Positions 35,309-47,453 of a DNA stretch of 64,000 nt are shown piece by piece (the first letter of the stretch is position 1; every line of letters starts with the position of its first letter). The notes beneath the pieces are model-generated. The model did no database searches. It was given only the letters and a program-made list of their open reading frames with translations, and was not told the DNA's origin. The translations under genes were made by a program, and so were the position numbers. The stretch lies in the NCBI RefSeq assembly GCF_025847205.1, contig NZ_JAOYTH010000002.1, positions 62,001 through 126,000 of the forward strand, read 5' to 3'. Source of the stretch: Pararhizobium sp. YC-54 (GTDB lineage Bacteria; Pseudomonadota; Alphaproteobacteria; Rhizobiales; Rhizobiaceae).

Positions 35309-36598
35309 ATGCAAACAAACGCGCAGCAATTTCCAGGATTTTGCCGGGACTGCCTGACGGGCCAGCCGGCCGGCATTCGCCGTTGCCGGGCCTGCGGCAG
35401 CCCGCGTGTGCTCTACCACGCCGAACTCTATCAGCTGACGCTCGCGCATATCGACTGCGATGCCTTCTATGCGTCGGTTGAAAAACGCGACAATCCGGAA
35501 CTGGCCGACAAGCCGGTGATCATCGGCGGCGGCAAGCGCGGGGTCGTGTCCACCGCCTGCTACATCGCCCGTATCCACGGCGTTCGCTCCGCCATGCCAA
35601 TGTTCAAGGCGTTGGAATCCTGTCCGCAGGCCATCGTCATCAAACCAGACATGGAGAAATATGTGCGGGTCGGCCGCCAGGTGCGCACGCTGATGCAGGA
35701 GCTAACACCGCTGGTTCAGCCGCTTTCGATCGACGAGGCATTTCTGGAGCTGAAGGGGACCGAGCGCTTGCACCACGCTCCCCCGGCCCTGACGCTGGCA
35801 AAGTTCGCGCGGCGGATCGAACAGGAAATCGGCATCACCGTTTCGGTCGGCCTGTCCTATTGCAAGTTCCTCGCCAAGGTTGCTTCCGACCTGCAGAAGC
35901 CGCGCGGCTTTTCCGTCATCGGCGCTGCCGAAGCGCTGGACTTTCTCAAAGACAGGCCGGTGACGCTGATCTGGGGCGTCGGCAAGGCCTTTGCGGCGAC
36001 CCTGGAACGCGACGGCATCCGCACCATAGGCCAGCTGCAAACAATGGACGAAACCGACCTGATGAAGCGCTACGGCACGATGGGCCAGCGCCTCTACCGG
36101 CTATCGCGCGGCCAGGACGAGCGCACAGTCGATATCGACGGGGAAGCCAAGAGCGTTTCTTCGGAAACCACCTTCAATGACGATCTCTGCGACTACGACG
36201 ATCTGGTTGCGCATCTGCGCCGGTTGAGCGAACAGGTAGCGCATCGGCTGCGCAAGGCCGACATCGCCGGACAGACGGTCGTATTGAAGCTGAAGACCGC
36301 CGACTTCAAGAGCCGGACGCGCAACCGTCGCCTCGACAGCCCCACCCGGCTTGCCGACCGCATCTTCCGCACCGGCATGCAGCTTCTCGACAAGGAAACC
36401 GACGGCACGAAATTCCGCCTGATCGGCATCGGCGTCTGCGATCTTTCCAATCCCGACCTTGCCGATCCGCCTGATCTCGTCGATGCGCAGGCAACACGGC
36501 GCGCCGCGGCTGAAGCAGCAATCAATGCGCTGCGCGACAAGTTCGGCAAGGCAACGGTCGAGACCGGCTACACGTTCGGCAAGGGCCGGAAGAAATAG
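35309..36598 (+). CDS. dinB: DNA polymerase IV with N-terminal zinc ribbon
   Basis: Y-family translesion polymerase. 429 residues. A short N-terminal zinc-ribbon-like extension (C12xxC15 and C26xxC29) precedes the polymerase and is absent from E. coli DinB; it is seen in rhizobial homologues. The palm shows [12 protein letters not shown] (catalytic Asp49) and SIDEAFLEL, the thumb has the helix-hairpin-helix [18 protein letters not shown], and the little-finger domain follows. The ATG is placed at 35309; a TTG four codons earlier would lie inside the LexA box. LexA control is shown by the box upstream. Confidence 0.95.
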   Translation: MQTNAQQFPGFCRDCLTGQPAGIRRCRACGSPRVLYHAELYQLTLAHIDCDAFYASVEKRDNPELADKPVIIGGGKRGVVSTACYIARIHGVRSAMPMFKALESCPQAIVIKPDMEKYVRVGRQVRTLMQELTPLVQPLSIDEAFLELKGTERLHHAPPALTLAKFARRIEQEIGITVSVGLSYCKFLAKVASDLQKPRGFSVIGAAEALDFLKDRPVTLIWGVGKAFAATLERDGIRTIGQLQTMDETDLMKRYGTMGQRLYRLSRGQDERTVDIDGEAKSVSSETTFNDDLCDYDDLVAHLRRLSEQVAHRLRKADIAGQTVVLKLKTADFKSRTRNRRLDSPTRLADRIFRTGMQLLDKETDGTKFRLIGIGVCDLSNPDLADPPDLVDAQATRRAAAEAAINALRDKFGKATVETGYTFGKGRKK

Positions 36599-36686
36599 CC
36601 GGCTTCACATTCCCGTGTTCCATCCACCACGGAAAAGTTTCCTTAAGTCTCTCCGGCTAGGCTGATCCCCTGTTTCCTGCGTCCGG

Positions 36687-37961
36687 ATGTTCTTAATGGT
36701 TTTGCGTCTTGCATTTGGTCTCGGCTTCGCCCTCGCCTTGTCTGCCAGTACAGCACTGGCGGGCAGCGAGCAGGCTCCCCTGCAGATCGTCGTTTCCAGG
36801 GACCAGCAATCGCTGGTGGTCTATGACGGCAATACCGTGGTTGCCACCTCGAACGTCTCGACAGGCAAAGCCGGTCATTCAACGCCAACAGGCATTTTCT
36901 CCATTCTGGAAAAACGCCGCTTCCACAAGTCGAACATCTATTCGAATGCACCGATGCCCTTCATGCAGCGGCTGACATGGTCGGGCATCGCACTGCACGC
37001 CTCCAATCATGTTCCGAGTTATCCAGCGTCCCACGGCTGCGTGCGGATGCCGGACGCCTTTGCCAGGCAGCTGTTCAAGATGACCGGCCGCGGCCTGCAT
37101 GTGCTGATCTCCGATCGCCAGCTGACGCCCGTTGCGATCTCCGACCCGTTCCTGTTCCAGCCCAAGGTGGAGGAACCGGCGCTGCTTTCGGACGCGACGT
37201 TGCGGCCGAGTGTTTCACAAGTTCCCACCCAGTCCGTCGAAGTGGCCACGATCGAGCCCGCTCCGGAAAAACCGGCGGCCACCGAGACGAAAAGCGAACC
37301 GCCGATCCGGATGCTGATCACCCATCGCGGCATGCGTGAGATCACCCTTGATATCCAGAGCCTGCTCAACGAACTCGGCTATGCCGCCGGTTTTGCCGAC
37401 GGATATGCCGGCGCGCAGACCACCGACGCCATCAAGGCTTTCCAGACAGCGGAAGCAATGACCGTCGATGGAAAGATGACGCCGGCGTTCATCGAAGCGC
37501 TCTACGCCAAGGCGGGCAAGGGCAAACCGCCGAACGGCCAGCTGCTCGTTCGCCGCGATTTCGAGCCGCTGTTTGAAACGCCCGTGGTGATCGAAAGGCC
37601 GGAGATCGCGCTCGGCACGCATTTCTTCCAGTTCCAGGATATCGACGCATCCACCGGCAAGGGCGAGTGGTTCGTCATGACGCTCGACAACACATTATCC
37701 GGGCCGATGAAAAAGCGCCTTGGCATCACCGTCGAGGAAGACCCGACGGCCTTCAATAGCGCTCAGCGCACGTTGAGCCGCATCAAGGTACCCGATGACG
37801 CCCGCCAGCGGATCGAGGCGCTGCTTGCCGAAGGCTCGTCGCTGACCATCTCCGACATGGGCCTTGGCCAGGAAACGGGCGCCGGCACGGACTTCGTGAC
37901 GGTCACCCGCACCCGATCTGCAGCGCCGCGCGTCATTCATGACGCGCAAAGGTCGCTGTAG
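36687..37961 (+). CDS. L,D-transpeptidase with peptidoglycan-binding domain
   Basis: Envelope enzyme that makes 3-3 cross-links in peptidoglycan or attaches proteins to it; rhizobia use such enzymes heavily at the growing pole. 424 residues: signal peptide 1-26, YkuD domain about 32-135 with the catalytic motif SHGCVRM (Cys118, His116) and His104, then a Pro/Glu-rich linker and a peptidoglycan_binding_1 domain about 222-282 (LDIQSLLNELGYAAGFADGY, DAIKAFQTAEAM). The last 140 residues are unassigned. Monocistronic; converges on dnaE. An ATG three codons later is also possible. Confidence 0.9.
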   Translation: MFLMVLRLAFGLGFALALSASTALAGSEQAPLQIVVSRDQQSLVVYDGNTVVATSNVSTGKAGHSTPTGIFSILEKRRFHKSNIYSNAPMPFMQRLTWSGIALHASNHVPSYPASHGCVRMPDAFARQLFKMTGRGLHVLISDRQLTPVAISDPFLFQPKVEEPALLSDATLRPSVSQVPTQSVEVATIEPAPEKPAATETKSEPPIRMLITHRGMREITLDIQSLLNELGYAAGFADGYAGAQTTDAIKAFQTAEAMTVDGKMTPAFIEALYAKAGKGKPPNGQLLVRRDFEPLFETPVVIERPEIALGTHFFQFQDIDASTGKGEWFVMTLDNTLSGPMKKRLGITVEEDPTAFNSAQRTLSRIKVPDDARQRIEALLAEGSSLTISDMGLGQETGAGTDFVTVTRTRSAAPRVIHDAQRSL

Positions 37962-38006
37962 CATTCTAAATTTGCTGCATAATTCCTGAGCCGCAAAGCG
38001 GCGGCG

Positions 38007-41513
<3,507 letters not shown>

Positions 41514-41658
41514 TTGCGCACCCCGATTCCCGTGAGGGTTCAGGATATCCTGCTTCCGTCTTTCGATGTCCAGATTTCATCTGGCAGCATGCGGGTTTTT
41601 CCTGCCATCCACCGCTTGTCCACAGGGACGGAGACAGGAAGCAACTGGCCGTGAAAAA
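41514..41658. other. Spacer between dnaE and the SOS peptide gene
   Basis: 145 bases. Only a small hairpin (CCAGAT / ATCTGG) is visible and no T run follows, so read-through from the SOS promoter into dnaE cannot be excluded. No separate dnaE promoter is obvious. Confidence 0.4.
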
Positions 41659-41745
41659 TCACATCCCGATGACAATGATTGAAAAACTGGCGATGAACAT
41701 GGCGATAGAGGTCAAAGCTGCGAGGTCCCGAAGAAAGTCAGTCAT
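41659..41745 (-). CDS. 28-residue membrane peptide under LexA control
   Basis: A 28-codon ORF: MTDFLRDLAALTSIAMFIAS, then FSIIVIGM. It has a short charged N-terminus (Asp, Arg, Asp) and a hydrophobic stretch from about residue 8 to the end, so a single transmembrane helix with the C-terminus in or at the membrane is predicted. AAGGGAG lies 7 bases before the ATG. The promoter directly upstream is covered by a double LexA box. Damage-induced single-helix peptides of this size are known: SidA in Caulobacter (inhibits division), TisB and DinQ in E. coli (depolarise the membrane). Relationship by descent is not shown; the functional link is inferred from size and control. Confidence 0.72.
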   Translation of the reverse strand: MTDFLRDLAALTSIAMFIASFSIIVIGM

Positions 41746-41768
41746 TGCAAGGCTCCCTTTTCCGTTAT

Positions 41769-41794
41769 GTTCTTTTTATGTTCTATTTATGTTC
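41769..41794 (-). promoter_or_regulatory. Double LexA (SOS) box
   Basis: Three GTTC half-sites on the plus strand at 41769, 41780 and 41791, each separated by exactly 7 bases, so two overlapping GTTC-N7-GTTC boxes. The repeat unit is TTATGTTC plus 3 bases, period 11. It overlaps the spacer and the -10 of the minus-strand promoter for the 28-aa peptide. Confidence 0.85.
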
Positions 41795-41803
41795 GATCGT
41801 CAA
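41775..41803 (-). promoter_or_regulatory. SOS-regulated promoter of the 28-aa peptide
   Basis: On the minus strand: -35 TTGACG (41803-41798; CTTGAC form typical of rhizobia), 17-base spacer, -10 CATAAA (41780-41775). A start near 41768 gives a 23-base leader containing the ribosome binding site. Confidence 0.65.
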
Positions 41804-41933
41804 GCGACAGTTTGGAAATTGCCTGCGGACGGAAACCCTATGGTAAACATTTCCTCTTGCCAGATTTCCGTGGCATCTGGACGTCTTCCGATTGGCCGAC
41901 TAATTTCACCGCCACAACCATGAGGAACGAGCG

Positions 41934-42512
41934 ATGAAAATGCCAATGACCGCCGCGACGCTGTTTTTTTGCCTTTCCGCACTGACTGCGCAGGCGGCCG
42001 ACATGATCGATCCCAGCCGGATCATTTCCGCGGCGACCGGGGATTGGGACAAGGATGACAGCCCTGACCTTGCGTTGCTTGCAGAGCCGCCGGAGGGCAA
42101 CGAGGATGATCACGGAATCTACATCTACCTGAAAGGCGAGACCAATCGTCTCCAGCTGAAGACCTTTGCCCCCAACAAGGTCTGGGGCAACCTGACGACC
42201 TATGGGCAGGAGCCGTTCATCGAGGCCTTGCCGAACGGCTCGATCCTGATCACGTCACACAACGACTCCATCGGCCGCGACCGCTGGGAGCAGAAGCTGA
42301 CCGTCGCCTACCGCAATTTCGATTTCGTCGTGGCCGGATATACCTACACCTCCTACGATACGCTCGATCTCGACAACACCACGGATTGCGATTTCAACGT
42401 GCTGACAGGCAAGGGAAAGAGCAACGGCAAGCCCGTCGCCACCAAGGGCGAAATCGTGCTCTTGAAGGATTGGTCCGACGATCGTGGCCAGACGGTCTGC
42501 GGTATCGAGTAA
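41934..42512 (+). CDS. Exported protein of unknown function
   Basis: 192 residues, not recognised. Signal peptide about 1-21 (AATLFFCLSALTAQA, cut before AD). The mature protein begins with a segment like an FG-GAP/VCBS calcium-binding repeat (ISAATGDWDKDDSPDLALLAE), followed by strand-rich sequence with many aromatic residues (VWGNLTTYGQEPFIEALPNG, NFDFVVAGYTYTSYDTLDLD) and two cysteines (DCDFNV and TVCGIE) that probably pair. A single-domain, beta-rich periplasmic protein is likely. It diverges from the SOS peptide gene; its ATG is 140 bases from the LexA boxes, too far for obvious control. Confidence 0.8.
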   Translation: MKMPMTAATLFFCLSALTAQAADMIDPSRIISAATGDWDKDDSPDLALLAEPPEGNEDDHGIYIYLKGETNRLQLKTFAPNKVWGNLTTYGQEPFIEALPNGSILITSHNDSIGRDRWEQKLTVAYRNFDFVVAGYTYTSYDTLDLDNTTDCDFNVLTGKGKSNGKPVATKGEIVLLKDWSDDRGQTVCGIE

Positions 42513-42567
42513 CCCCGCTGCCCGCCCCTCGAATCCATGTCGGGGCGGCGGCGGTTAGAGGTAGCCG

Positions 42568-43251
42568 TTAAAGCTCGACGACCTTGCCGTCCTCGATGGT
42601 GACGCGGCGGTCCATGCGCGAGGCCAGCTCGTAATTGTGCGTGGCGATCATGGCCGCAAGGCCGGACTGGCGCACCAGCGCTTCGAGCGCCTCGAAGACA
42701 TAGCCAGCGGTTTCCGGATCGAGGTTGCCGGTCGGCTCGTCGGCCAAGAGCACCAGCGGCGCATTGGCGACGGCGCGGGCGATGGCGACACGCTGCTGTT
42801 CACCGCCGGAAAGCTCCGAGGGACGATGCTCGGCGCGGTGGCCGATGCGCATATAGTCGAGCAGTGCTGCTGCACGCTCGCGGGCCTCGGCCTTGTTGAG
42901 ACCGGCGATCAGCTGCGGCATCATGATGTTCTCGATCGCCGTAAATTCCGGCAGAAGATGATGGAACTGGTAGACGAAACCGATGTCGTTGCGGCGGATG
43001 GCGGTGCGCTGCTCGTCACCGAGCGTGCCGCAGGACTGGCCGTTGATCAGCACTTCGCCCCCGTCAGGACGTTCCAGCAGGCCGGCCAGATGCAACAGCG
43101 TCGACTTGCCGGTGCCGGATGGCGCCACAAGCGCCACTGTCTGCCCGCCATACAGCGAAAAATCAGCGCCCTTGAGGATCGACAGGGTTTCGTCGCCCTG
43201 GCTGTAATGACGTTCGACGCCGGAAAGCTGCAATGCCACGCGCGCATTCAT
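42568..43251 (-). CDS. lolD: Lipoprotein-releasing ABC transporter ATPase
   Basis: Powers release of outer-membrane lipoproteins from the inner membrane to LolA. 227 residues: Walker [11 protein letters not shown]-loop [17 protein letters not shown] (the LolD-type sequence), signature [14 protein letters not shown], Walker [12 protein letters not shown] and the H-loop IATHNYELA. It is 18 bases downstream of the permease gene on the same strand. Confidence 0.95.
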   Translation of the reverse strand: MNARVALQLSGVERHYSQGDETLSILKGADFSLYGGQTVALVAPSGTGKSTLLHLAGLLERPDGGEVLINGQSCGTLGDEQRTAIRRNDIGFVYQFHHLLPEFTAIENIMMPQLIAGLNKAEARERAAALLDYMRIGHRAEHRPSELSGGEQQRVAIARAVANAPLVLLADEPTGNLDPETAGYVFEALEALVRQSGLAAMIATHNYELASRMDRRVTIEDGKVVEL

Positions 43252-43269
43252 CGTGTCTGTAATCCCTAA

Positions 43270-44577
43270 TTATTCGTAGCGCAGAGCCTGAACCGGATCG
43301 AGGCGCGAGGCGCGCCAGGCCGGAAAGATCGTGGCGAGGAAGGACAGGCCGATGGCCATGAGGACAACCGAAGTGGTTTCGCCCAGGTTCATGTCGGCCG
43401 GAAGCTGGCTTAAGAAGTAGAGTTCGGGATTGAACAGCGTCGTGCCCGAAATCCAGGAAAAGAACTGGCGGATGGACTCGACATTCAGGCAGACAATCAC
43501 CCCGAGCAATACGCCCGCGAAGGTGCCGACAATGCCGATCGCCGCGCCCGTCATGAAGAATATTCGCATGATGGCGCCGGATGACGCACCCATGGTGCGC
43601 AGGATGGCGATGTCGCTGCCCTTGTCCTTCACCAGCATGATCAGGCCCGAAACGATGTTGAGGGCCGCCACCAGAACGATCAGTGTCAGGATCATGAACA
43701 TGACGTTGCGCTCGACCTGAAGGGCCGAGAAGAAGGTCTTGTTGCGGTCGCGCCAGTCGCTGATCAGGACCTGGCGGCCGGCCGCATCCTCGACCGGCTG
43801 GCGCAGATCATCGACCAGGTCCGGATCGGTGACGAACAACTCGACCGACTGGGCAATGCCCTCGGCATTGAAATAAAGCTGCGCTTCTTCAAGCGGCATG
43901 AAGATGATCGAGGCATCATATTCCGACATGCCGATCTCGAAGATCGCCGAGACGGTATAGGATTTGACGCGCGGATTGACCCCCATCGGGGTGATATCGC
44001 CTTCCGGCGCCACCAGCGTGATCGTACCGCCGGCGGTGATCCCCAGCTGCTGTGCCATGCGCGAGCCGATCGCCACACCGGTTCCGGCGGTGTAACCGAC
44101 GAGATCGCCGGACTGGATATGATCGGAAATCGACTTCATCTTAACGAGATCGTCGGCACGCACGCCGCGCACCAGTGCGCCGGTTCCGGCGCCGCCCGGG
44201 CCGGAGGCCAGCGTCTGGCCTTCGATCATCGGGATCGCCATGGTGACGCCCTTGACGCCGGAAAACTTCGTCGCAAGGTCGGCATAGTTATCCAGCGGCC
44301 CATCCAGCGGCTGGACGATCATATGACCGTTGATGCCGAGAATGCGCGAGATCAGCTCGGTGCGAAAACCGTTCATGACAGCCATGACGATGATCAGCGT
44401 TGCGACACCGAGCATGATGCCGATGAAGGAGAAGCCGGCGATCACCGAAATGAACGCTTCCTTGCGGCGCGAGCGCAGATAGCGCCAGGCCACCATGCGC
44501 TCGAATGTGGAAAACGGACGGCTCGACGGCGCCTGGGCGGTCGCTGCCTTTTCCTGTTCTAGCGTCGCGGCGCTCAT
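43270..44577 (-). CDS. lolC: Lipoprotein-releasing ABC transporter permease (LolC/E family)
   Basis: 435 residues: one membrane segment near the N-terminus (FISVIAGFSFIGIMLGVATL), a large periplasmic domain (about 60-295) and three C-terminal segments (MILTLIVLVAALNIVSGLIM, GIVGTFAGVLLGVIVCLNV, VVLMAIGLSFLATIFPAW), the standard MacB-like topology. Only one permease gene is present, so a homodimer like LolF is possible, as in many non-gamma bacteria. It lies between proS and lolD in a co-directional run: proS-lolC-lolD. Confidence 0.93.
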   Translation of the reverse strand: MSAATLEQEKAATAQAPSSRPFSTFERMVAWRYLRSRRKEAFISVIAGFSFIGIMLGVATLIIVMAVMNGFRTELISRILGINGHMIVQPLDGPLDNYADLATKFSGVKGVTMAIPMIEGQTLASGPGGAGTGALVRGVRADDLVKMKSISDHIQSGDLVGYTAGTGVAIGSRMAQQLGITAGGTITLVAPEGDITPMGVNPRVKSYTVSAIFEIGMSEYDASIIFMPLEEAQLYFNAEGIAQSVELFVTDPDLVDDLRQPVEDAAGRQVLISDWRDRNKTFFSALQVERNVMFMILTLIVLVAALNIVSGLIMLVKDKGSDIAILRTMGASSGAIMRIFFMTGAAIGIVGTFAGVLLGVIVCLNVESIRQFFSWISGTTLFNPELYFLSQLPADMNLGETTSVVLMAIGLSFLATIFPAWRASRLDPVQALRYE

Positions 44578-44588
44578 TCCTTGGTCCC

Positions 44589-45917
44589 TTATTTCGAGGC
44601 GGTCAGCTTGTTGATGGCAGCCTCGATCGTCAATGTTTCGCGGGCGCCGGTCTTGCGGTCCTTGAGCTCGACCTCGCCATTGGCGACCGAGCGCGGACCG
44701 GCAATGATCTGGAGCGGCACACCAATCAGGTCAGCGGTCGCAAACTTGGTGCCGGCGCGGTCGTCCTTGTCGTCGTACAGCGTATCGAATCCTGCATTGT
44801 TGAGCGCAGCATAGATGGTTTCGCACGCCGCGTCGCAGGCTTCGTCGCCGGATTTCATGTTGATCACAACCGCGTCGAACGGCGCGATCGACGCCGGCCA
44901 GATGATGCCGTTCTCGTCATGCGAGGCTTCGATGATGGCCGGAACCAGACGGGTCGGGCCAATGCCGTAGGAGCCCATGTGCACCGTGTGCTCCTTGCCG
45001 TCCGGCCCCTGAACCTTGGCACCCATCGCTTCGGAATACTTCGTGCCGAAATAGAAGATGTGCCCGACCTCGATGCCGCGCGCCGAAACTTTCGAGGAAT
45101 CGCCGATGGCATTGAAGGCAGCCTCGTCATGCATCTCCGAAGTGGCGGCGTAGAGCGACGTCCACTTGTCGAAGATCGCCTTCATCGCTGCGGCGTCCCA
45201 GAAATCGGTGTCGTCCGCCGGAATGTCGAAGTCGAGGAAGTCCTTGTGGCAGAAGACTTCCGATTCACCGGTATCGGCAAGAATGATGAATTCATGGCTG
45301 AGATCGCCGCCGATCGGGCCGGTATCGGCCCGCATCGGAATGGCGCGCAGGCCGAGCCGCGAAAAGGTCCGCAGGTAGGCGGCAAACATGCGGTTGTAGG
45401 AATCCACAGCACCTTCGCGGTCAAGATCGAAGGAATAGGCATCCTTCATCAGGAATTCGCGCGAACGCATGGTGCCGAAACGCGGACGGCGTTCGTCACG
45501 AAACTTCAGCTGGATATGATAGAGATTGAGCGGCAGGTCCTTGTAGGACTTGACGTAGGAGCGGAACACGTCCGTGATCATTTCCTCGTTGGTCGGCCCA
45601 TACAGCATGTCGCGCTTGTTGCGATCCTTGATCCGCAGCATTTCGTCGCCATAGGCGTCGTAGCGGCCGCTTTCCTGCCAGAGTTCAGCCGATTGCAGCG
45701 TCGGCATCAAAAGTTCGACGGCGCCGGCGCGGTTTTGTTCTTCGCGGATGATCTTGGTAACCTTGTCGAGAACCCGCTTGCCGAGCGGAAGCCATGTATA
45801 AATACCGGCCGATTGCTGGCGCACCATGCCGGCACGCAGCATCAGCCGGTGCGAAACAATCTCCGCTTCCTTCGGGGTTTCCTTCAGAATCGGCATGAAA
45901 AAGCGGGACAGACGCAT
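44589..45917 (-). CDS. proS: Prolyl-tRNA synthetase, short form without editing insert
   Basis: 442 residues. Class II motifs: motif 1 region [22 protein letters not shown], motif 2 with [21 protein letters not shown], motif 3 [14 protein letters not shown]. The roughly 180-residue editing (INS) domain of E. coli ProS is absent, as is usual in alphaproteobacteria, where a separate deacylase removes Ala-tRNA(Pro). The ATG at 45917 (MRLSRFFMP) is the family start; the frame is open upstream for 50 non-conserved codons. Confidence 0.95.
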   Translation of the reverse strand: MRLSRFFMPILKETPKEAEIVSHRLMLRAGMVRQQSAGIYTWLPLGKRVLDKVTKIIREEQNRAGAVELLMPTLQSAELWQESGRYDAYGDEMLRIKDRNKRDMLYGPTNEEMITDVFRSYVKSYKDLPLNLYHIQLKFRDERRPRFGTMRSREFLMKDAYSFDLDREGAVDSYNRMFAAYLRTFSRLGLRAIPMRADTGPIGGDLSHEFIILADTGESEVFCHKDFLDFDIPADDTDFWDAAAMKAIFDKWTSLYAATSEMHDEAAFNAIGDSSKVSARGIEVGHIFYFGTKYSEAMGAKVQGPDGKEHTVHMGSYGIGPTRLVPAIIEASHDENGIIWPASIAPFDAVVINMKSGDEACDAACETIYAALNNAGFDTLYDDKDDRAGTKFATADLIGVPLQIIAGPRSVANGEVELKDRKTGARETLTIEAAINKLTASK

Positions 45918-46324
45918 GAATGGGTTCCAGAACTTAGAAGCATTTCGCACTATCGTTGGAATCGGGCGAAATAACGTTGAGCTTTCAGGCCGTCTACGCT
46001 TGCTTTGCGCGCAAACCGGACACTGCCGTTTGACTGTTGCCGCGACGATCCGGCCAGCTGATTCCACAAGAAGGATGCACCGCGCTCACGCGTTCATAGA
46101 CGCTTCGCGGCAGGAAGAAAACCCGTCATCTTCGACGGTCCCGCACGTTACGAAACCAGGGATTTCAAGGCAGGAAAAACAAAAATACCTGCGGCAAAAA
46201 GGCACGGTAGTAACAGGATTTCGACAGAAGTTGTCAACGGGAAAAATTTACTAGAGTGTCGCAAAAATGCAAAAAAATCGGATGACAACGCATAATGTTT
46301 AAGCTAGTTTTGGCCCACAAAAGA

Positions 46325-46466
46325 GGCAGGGAGATTAAATTCTTGTCGATTTCGCGGTCAAGTCTTGGGAGGATAAGATCTTAGGCGCGGTTACACGCAG
46401 CCACCGGTAACGGATAAGGATCACGCGATACTTTAAAGAACAAGGCTTCTAGCCTTGTTTTTTTTT
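46325..46466 (+). ncRNA. Candidate small RNA
   Basis: The evidence is the terminator at its end (stem CAAGGCT / AGCCTTG, nine T) and the absence of any protein gene that it could serve on this strand. A possible promoter is ATGACA (46282-46287) with a 16-base spacer to CTAGTT, giving a start near 46325 and an RNA of about 140 nt. The boundaries are guesses; I cannot assign a known family. Confidence 0.4.
46441..46466 (+). terminator. Strong rho-independent terminator
   Basis: CAAGGCT-TCT-AGCCTTG, 7-bp stem and 3-base loop, then nine T on the plus strand. On the minus strand the sequence after the stem is TTCTTTAAAG, weaker, so it could also end the nuo-to-DUF1467 transcript. Confidence 0.75.
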
Positions 46467-46609
46467 GACTTTTATACAGTCGGAAAATCAAATCAGCAGC
46501 GGGCACCGCCTCAATCGTGTCAATTCTGTGGTGCGTACATTACCACCGATGACATCTCCGGAGGTCATCGCCATCGTGGCAAAGAATGCCGCCGCAGCAA
46601 CACTCGCCC

Positions 46610-46879
46610 TCAATAGAACTTCGGAGCAAATTGCGGGATTGCATCCAGGCTGTAGCCCAGACGGACAGAAAGGATGTACCACGCGCCGTGGATCACGGCC
46701 GCAAGCACCGAGGTCATCAGAAAGACCCGCAGTGCGCGAAAGCGGGCGGGTGCACTTTCGACACTGCCCGGCACGACCTCGTTCTCCTCAGCCTGCGTCC
46801 GCAAGCCGATCGGCAGGACGATGAACAGCGCCAACCACCAGATGATGAAGTAGATCGCGAAGGTGGAAAAGATCGGCAT
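46610..46879 (-). CDS. DUF1467 small membrane protein
   Basis: 89 residues: two membrane segments (STFAIYFIIWWLALFIVLPI at 5-24 and LRVFLMTSVLAAVIHGAWYIL at about 49-69) separated by GLRTQAEENEVVPGSVESAP, which is the DUF1467 signature (W-W-x-x-L-F-x-x-L-P-x-G-x-R-x-Q). The function is unknown. It is last in the run birA-rnj-mce-DUF1467. Confidence 0.9.
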   Translation of the reverse strand: MPIFSTFAIYFIIWWLALFIVLPIGLRTQAEENEVVPGSVESAPARFRALRVFLMTSVLAAVIHGAWYILSVRLGYSLDAIPQFAPKFY

Positions 46880-47027
46880 TGTGGTCTCTCATTGCGAAGG
46901 GCACGTGTCTCCCTTTTTGTATCGTGCTGTTATAGCGCTTTCGCCCTTGCCCGACAAATACTCCGCCCGGCAAATGCCGGGCTCGCGCCCTTCTGTCACA
47001 CCTGCCCGCGTTTATACTTGCCCGGCT

Positions 47028-47432
47028 CTATACCTGTTCGAGCTCGATCAGCGTGCCGAAGAAATCCTTCGGGTGAAGGAACAGCACAGGCTTGCCGTGG
47101 GCGCCAATCTTCGGATTGCCGTCGCCGAGCACCCTGCCCCCGGCAACGACGAGACTGTCGCGCGCGGCCAGGATGTCCTCAACCTCGTAGCAGATATGAT
47201 GCATGCCGCCAGCGGGGTTTTTCGCAAGGAAAGCCGCGATCGGAGAATCCGTACCAAGCGGTTCCAGCAGCTCGACCTTGGTATTTGCAAGCGTGACGAA
47301 AACCACGCTGACGCCGTGTTCCGGCAGCGCTTCGGGCGCGGTCACCGAGGCTCCGAGCACCGTTCGATACCGCTCCACCGCCTCGGCAAGGTTCGGCACG
47401 GCAAGAGCGATATGGTTGACACGTCCAAGCAT
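47028..47432 (-). CDS. mce: Methylmalonyl-CoA epimerase
   Basis: Interconverts (R)- and (S)-methylmalonyl-CoA, allowing propionyl-CoA carbon to enter the TCA cycle. 134 residues of the VOC fold: RVNHIALAVPNLAEAVERYR (metal His7), VVFVTLANTKVELLEPL, GGMHHICYEVEDI (metal His) and LFLHPKDFFGTLIELEQV (metal Glu). It is 21 bases after rnj, co-directional. Confidence 0.93.
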   Translation of the reverse strand: MLGRVNHIALAVPNLAEAVERYRTVLGASVTAPEALPEHGVSVVFVTLANTKVELLEPLGTDSPIAAFLAKNPAGGMHHICYEVEDILAARDSLVVAGGRVLGDGNPKIGAHGKPVLFLHPKDFFGTLIELEQV

Positions 47433-47453
47433 TTGGATCCGAGCTCCTCGCTG

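Larger units (their letters stand above)
45918..46609. other. 692-bp intergenic region with a candidate small RNA
   Basis: No protein gene can be supported. It should contain the proS promoter (minus strand). The middle part, 46150-46330, is AT-rich with A tracts. A strong plus-strand terminator at 46441-46466 indicates that something is transcribed rightward here, although no plus-strand protein gene lies upstream for 4 kb. Confidence 0.5.

Noticed and set aside
46295..46384. 29-codon ORF (MFKLVLAHKRGREIKF...) in the proS upstream region
   Set aside because: No Shine-Dalgarno sequence and no family; the terminator downstream fits a non-coding RNA equally well.
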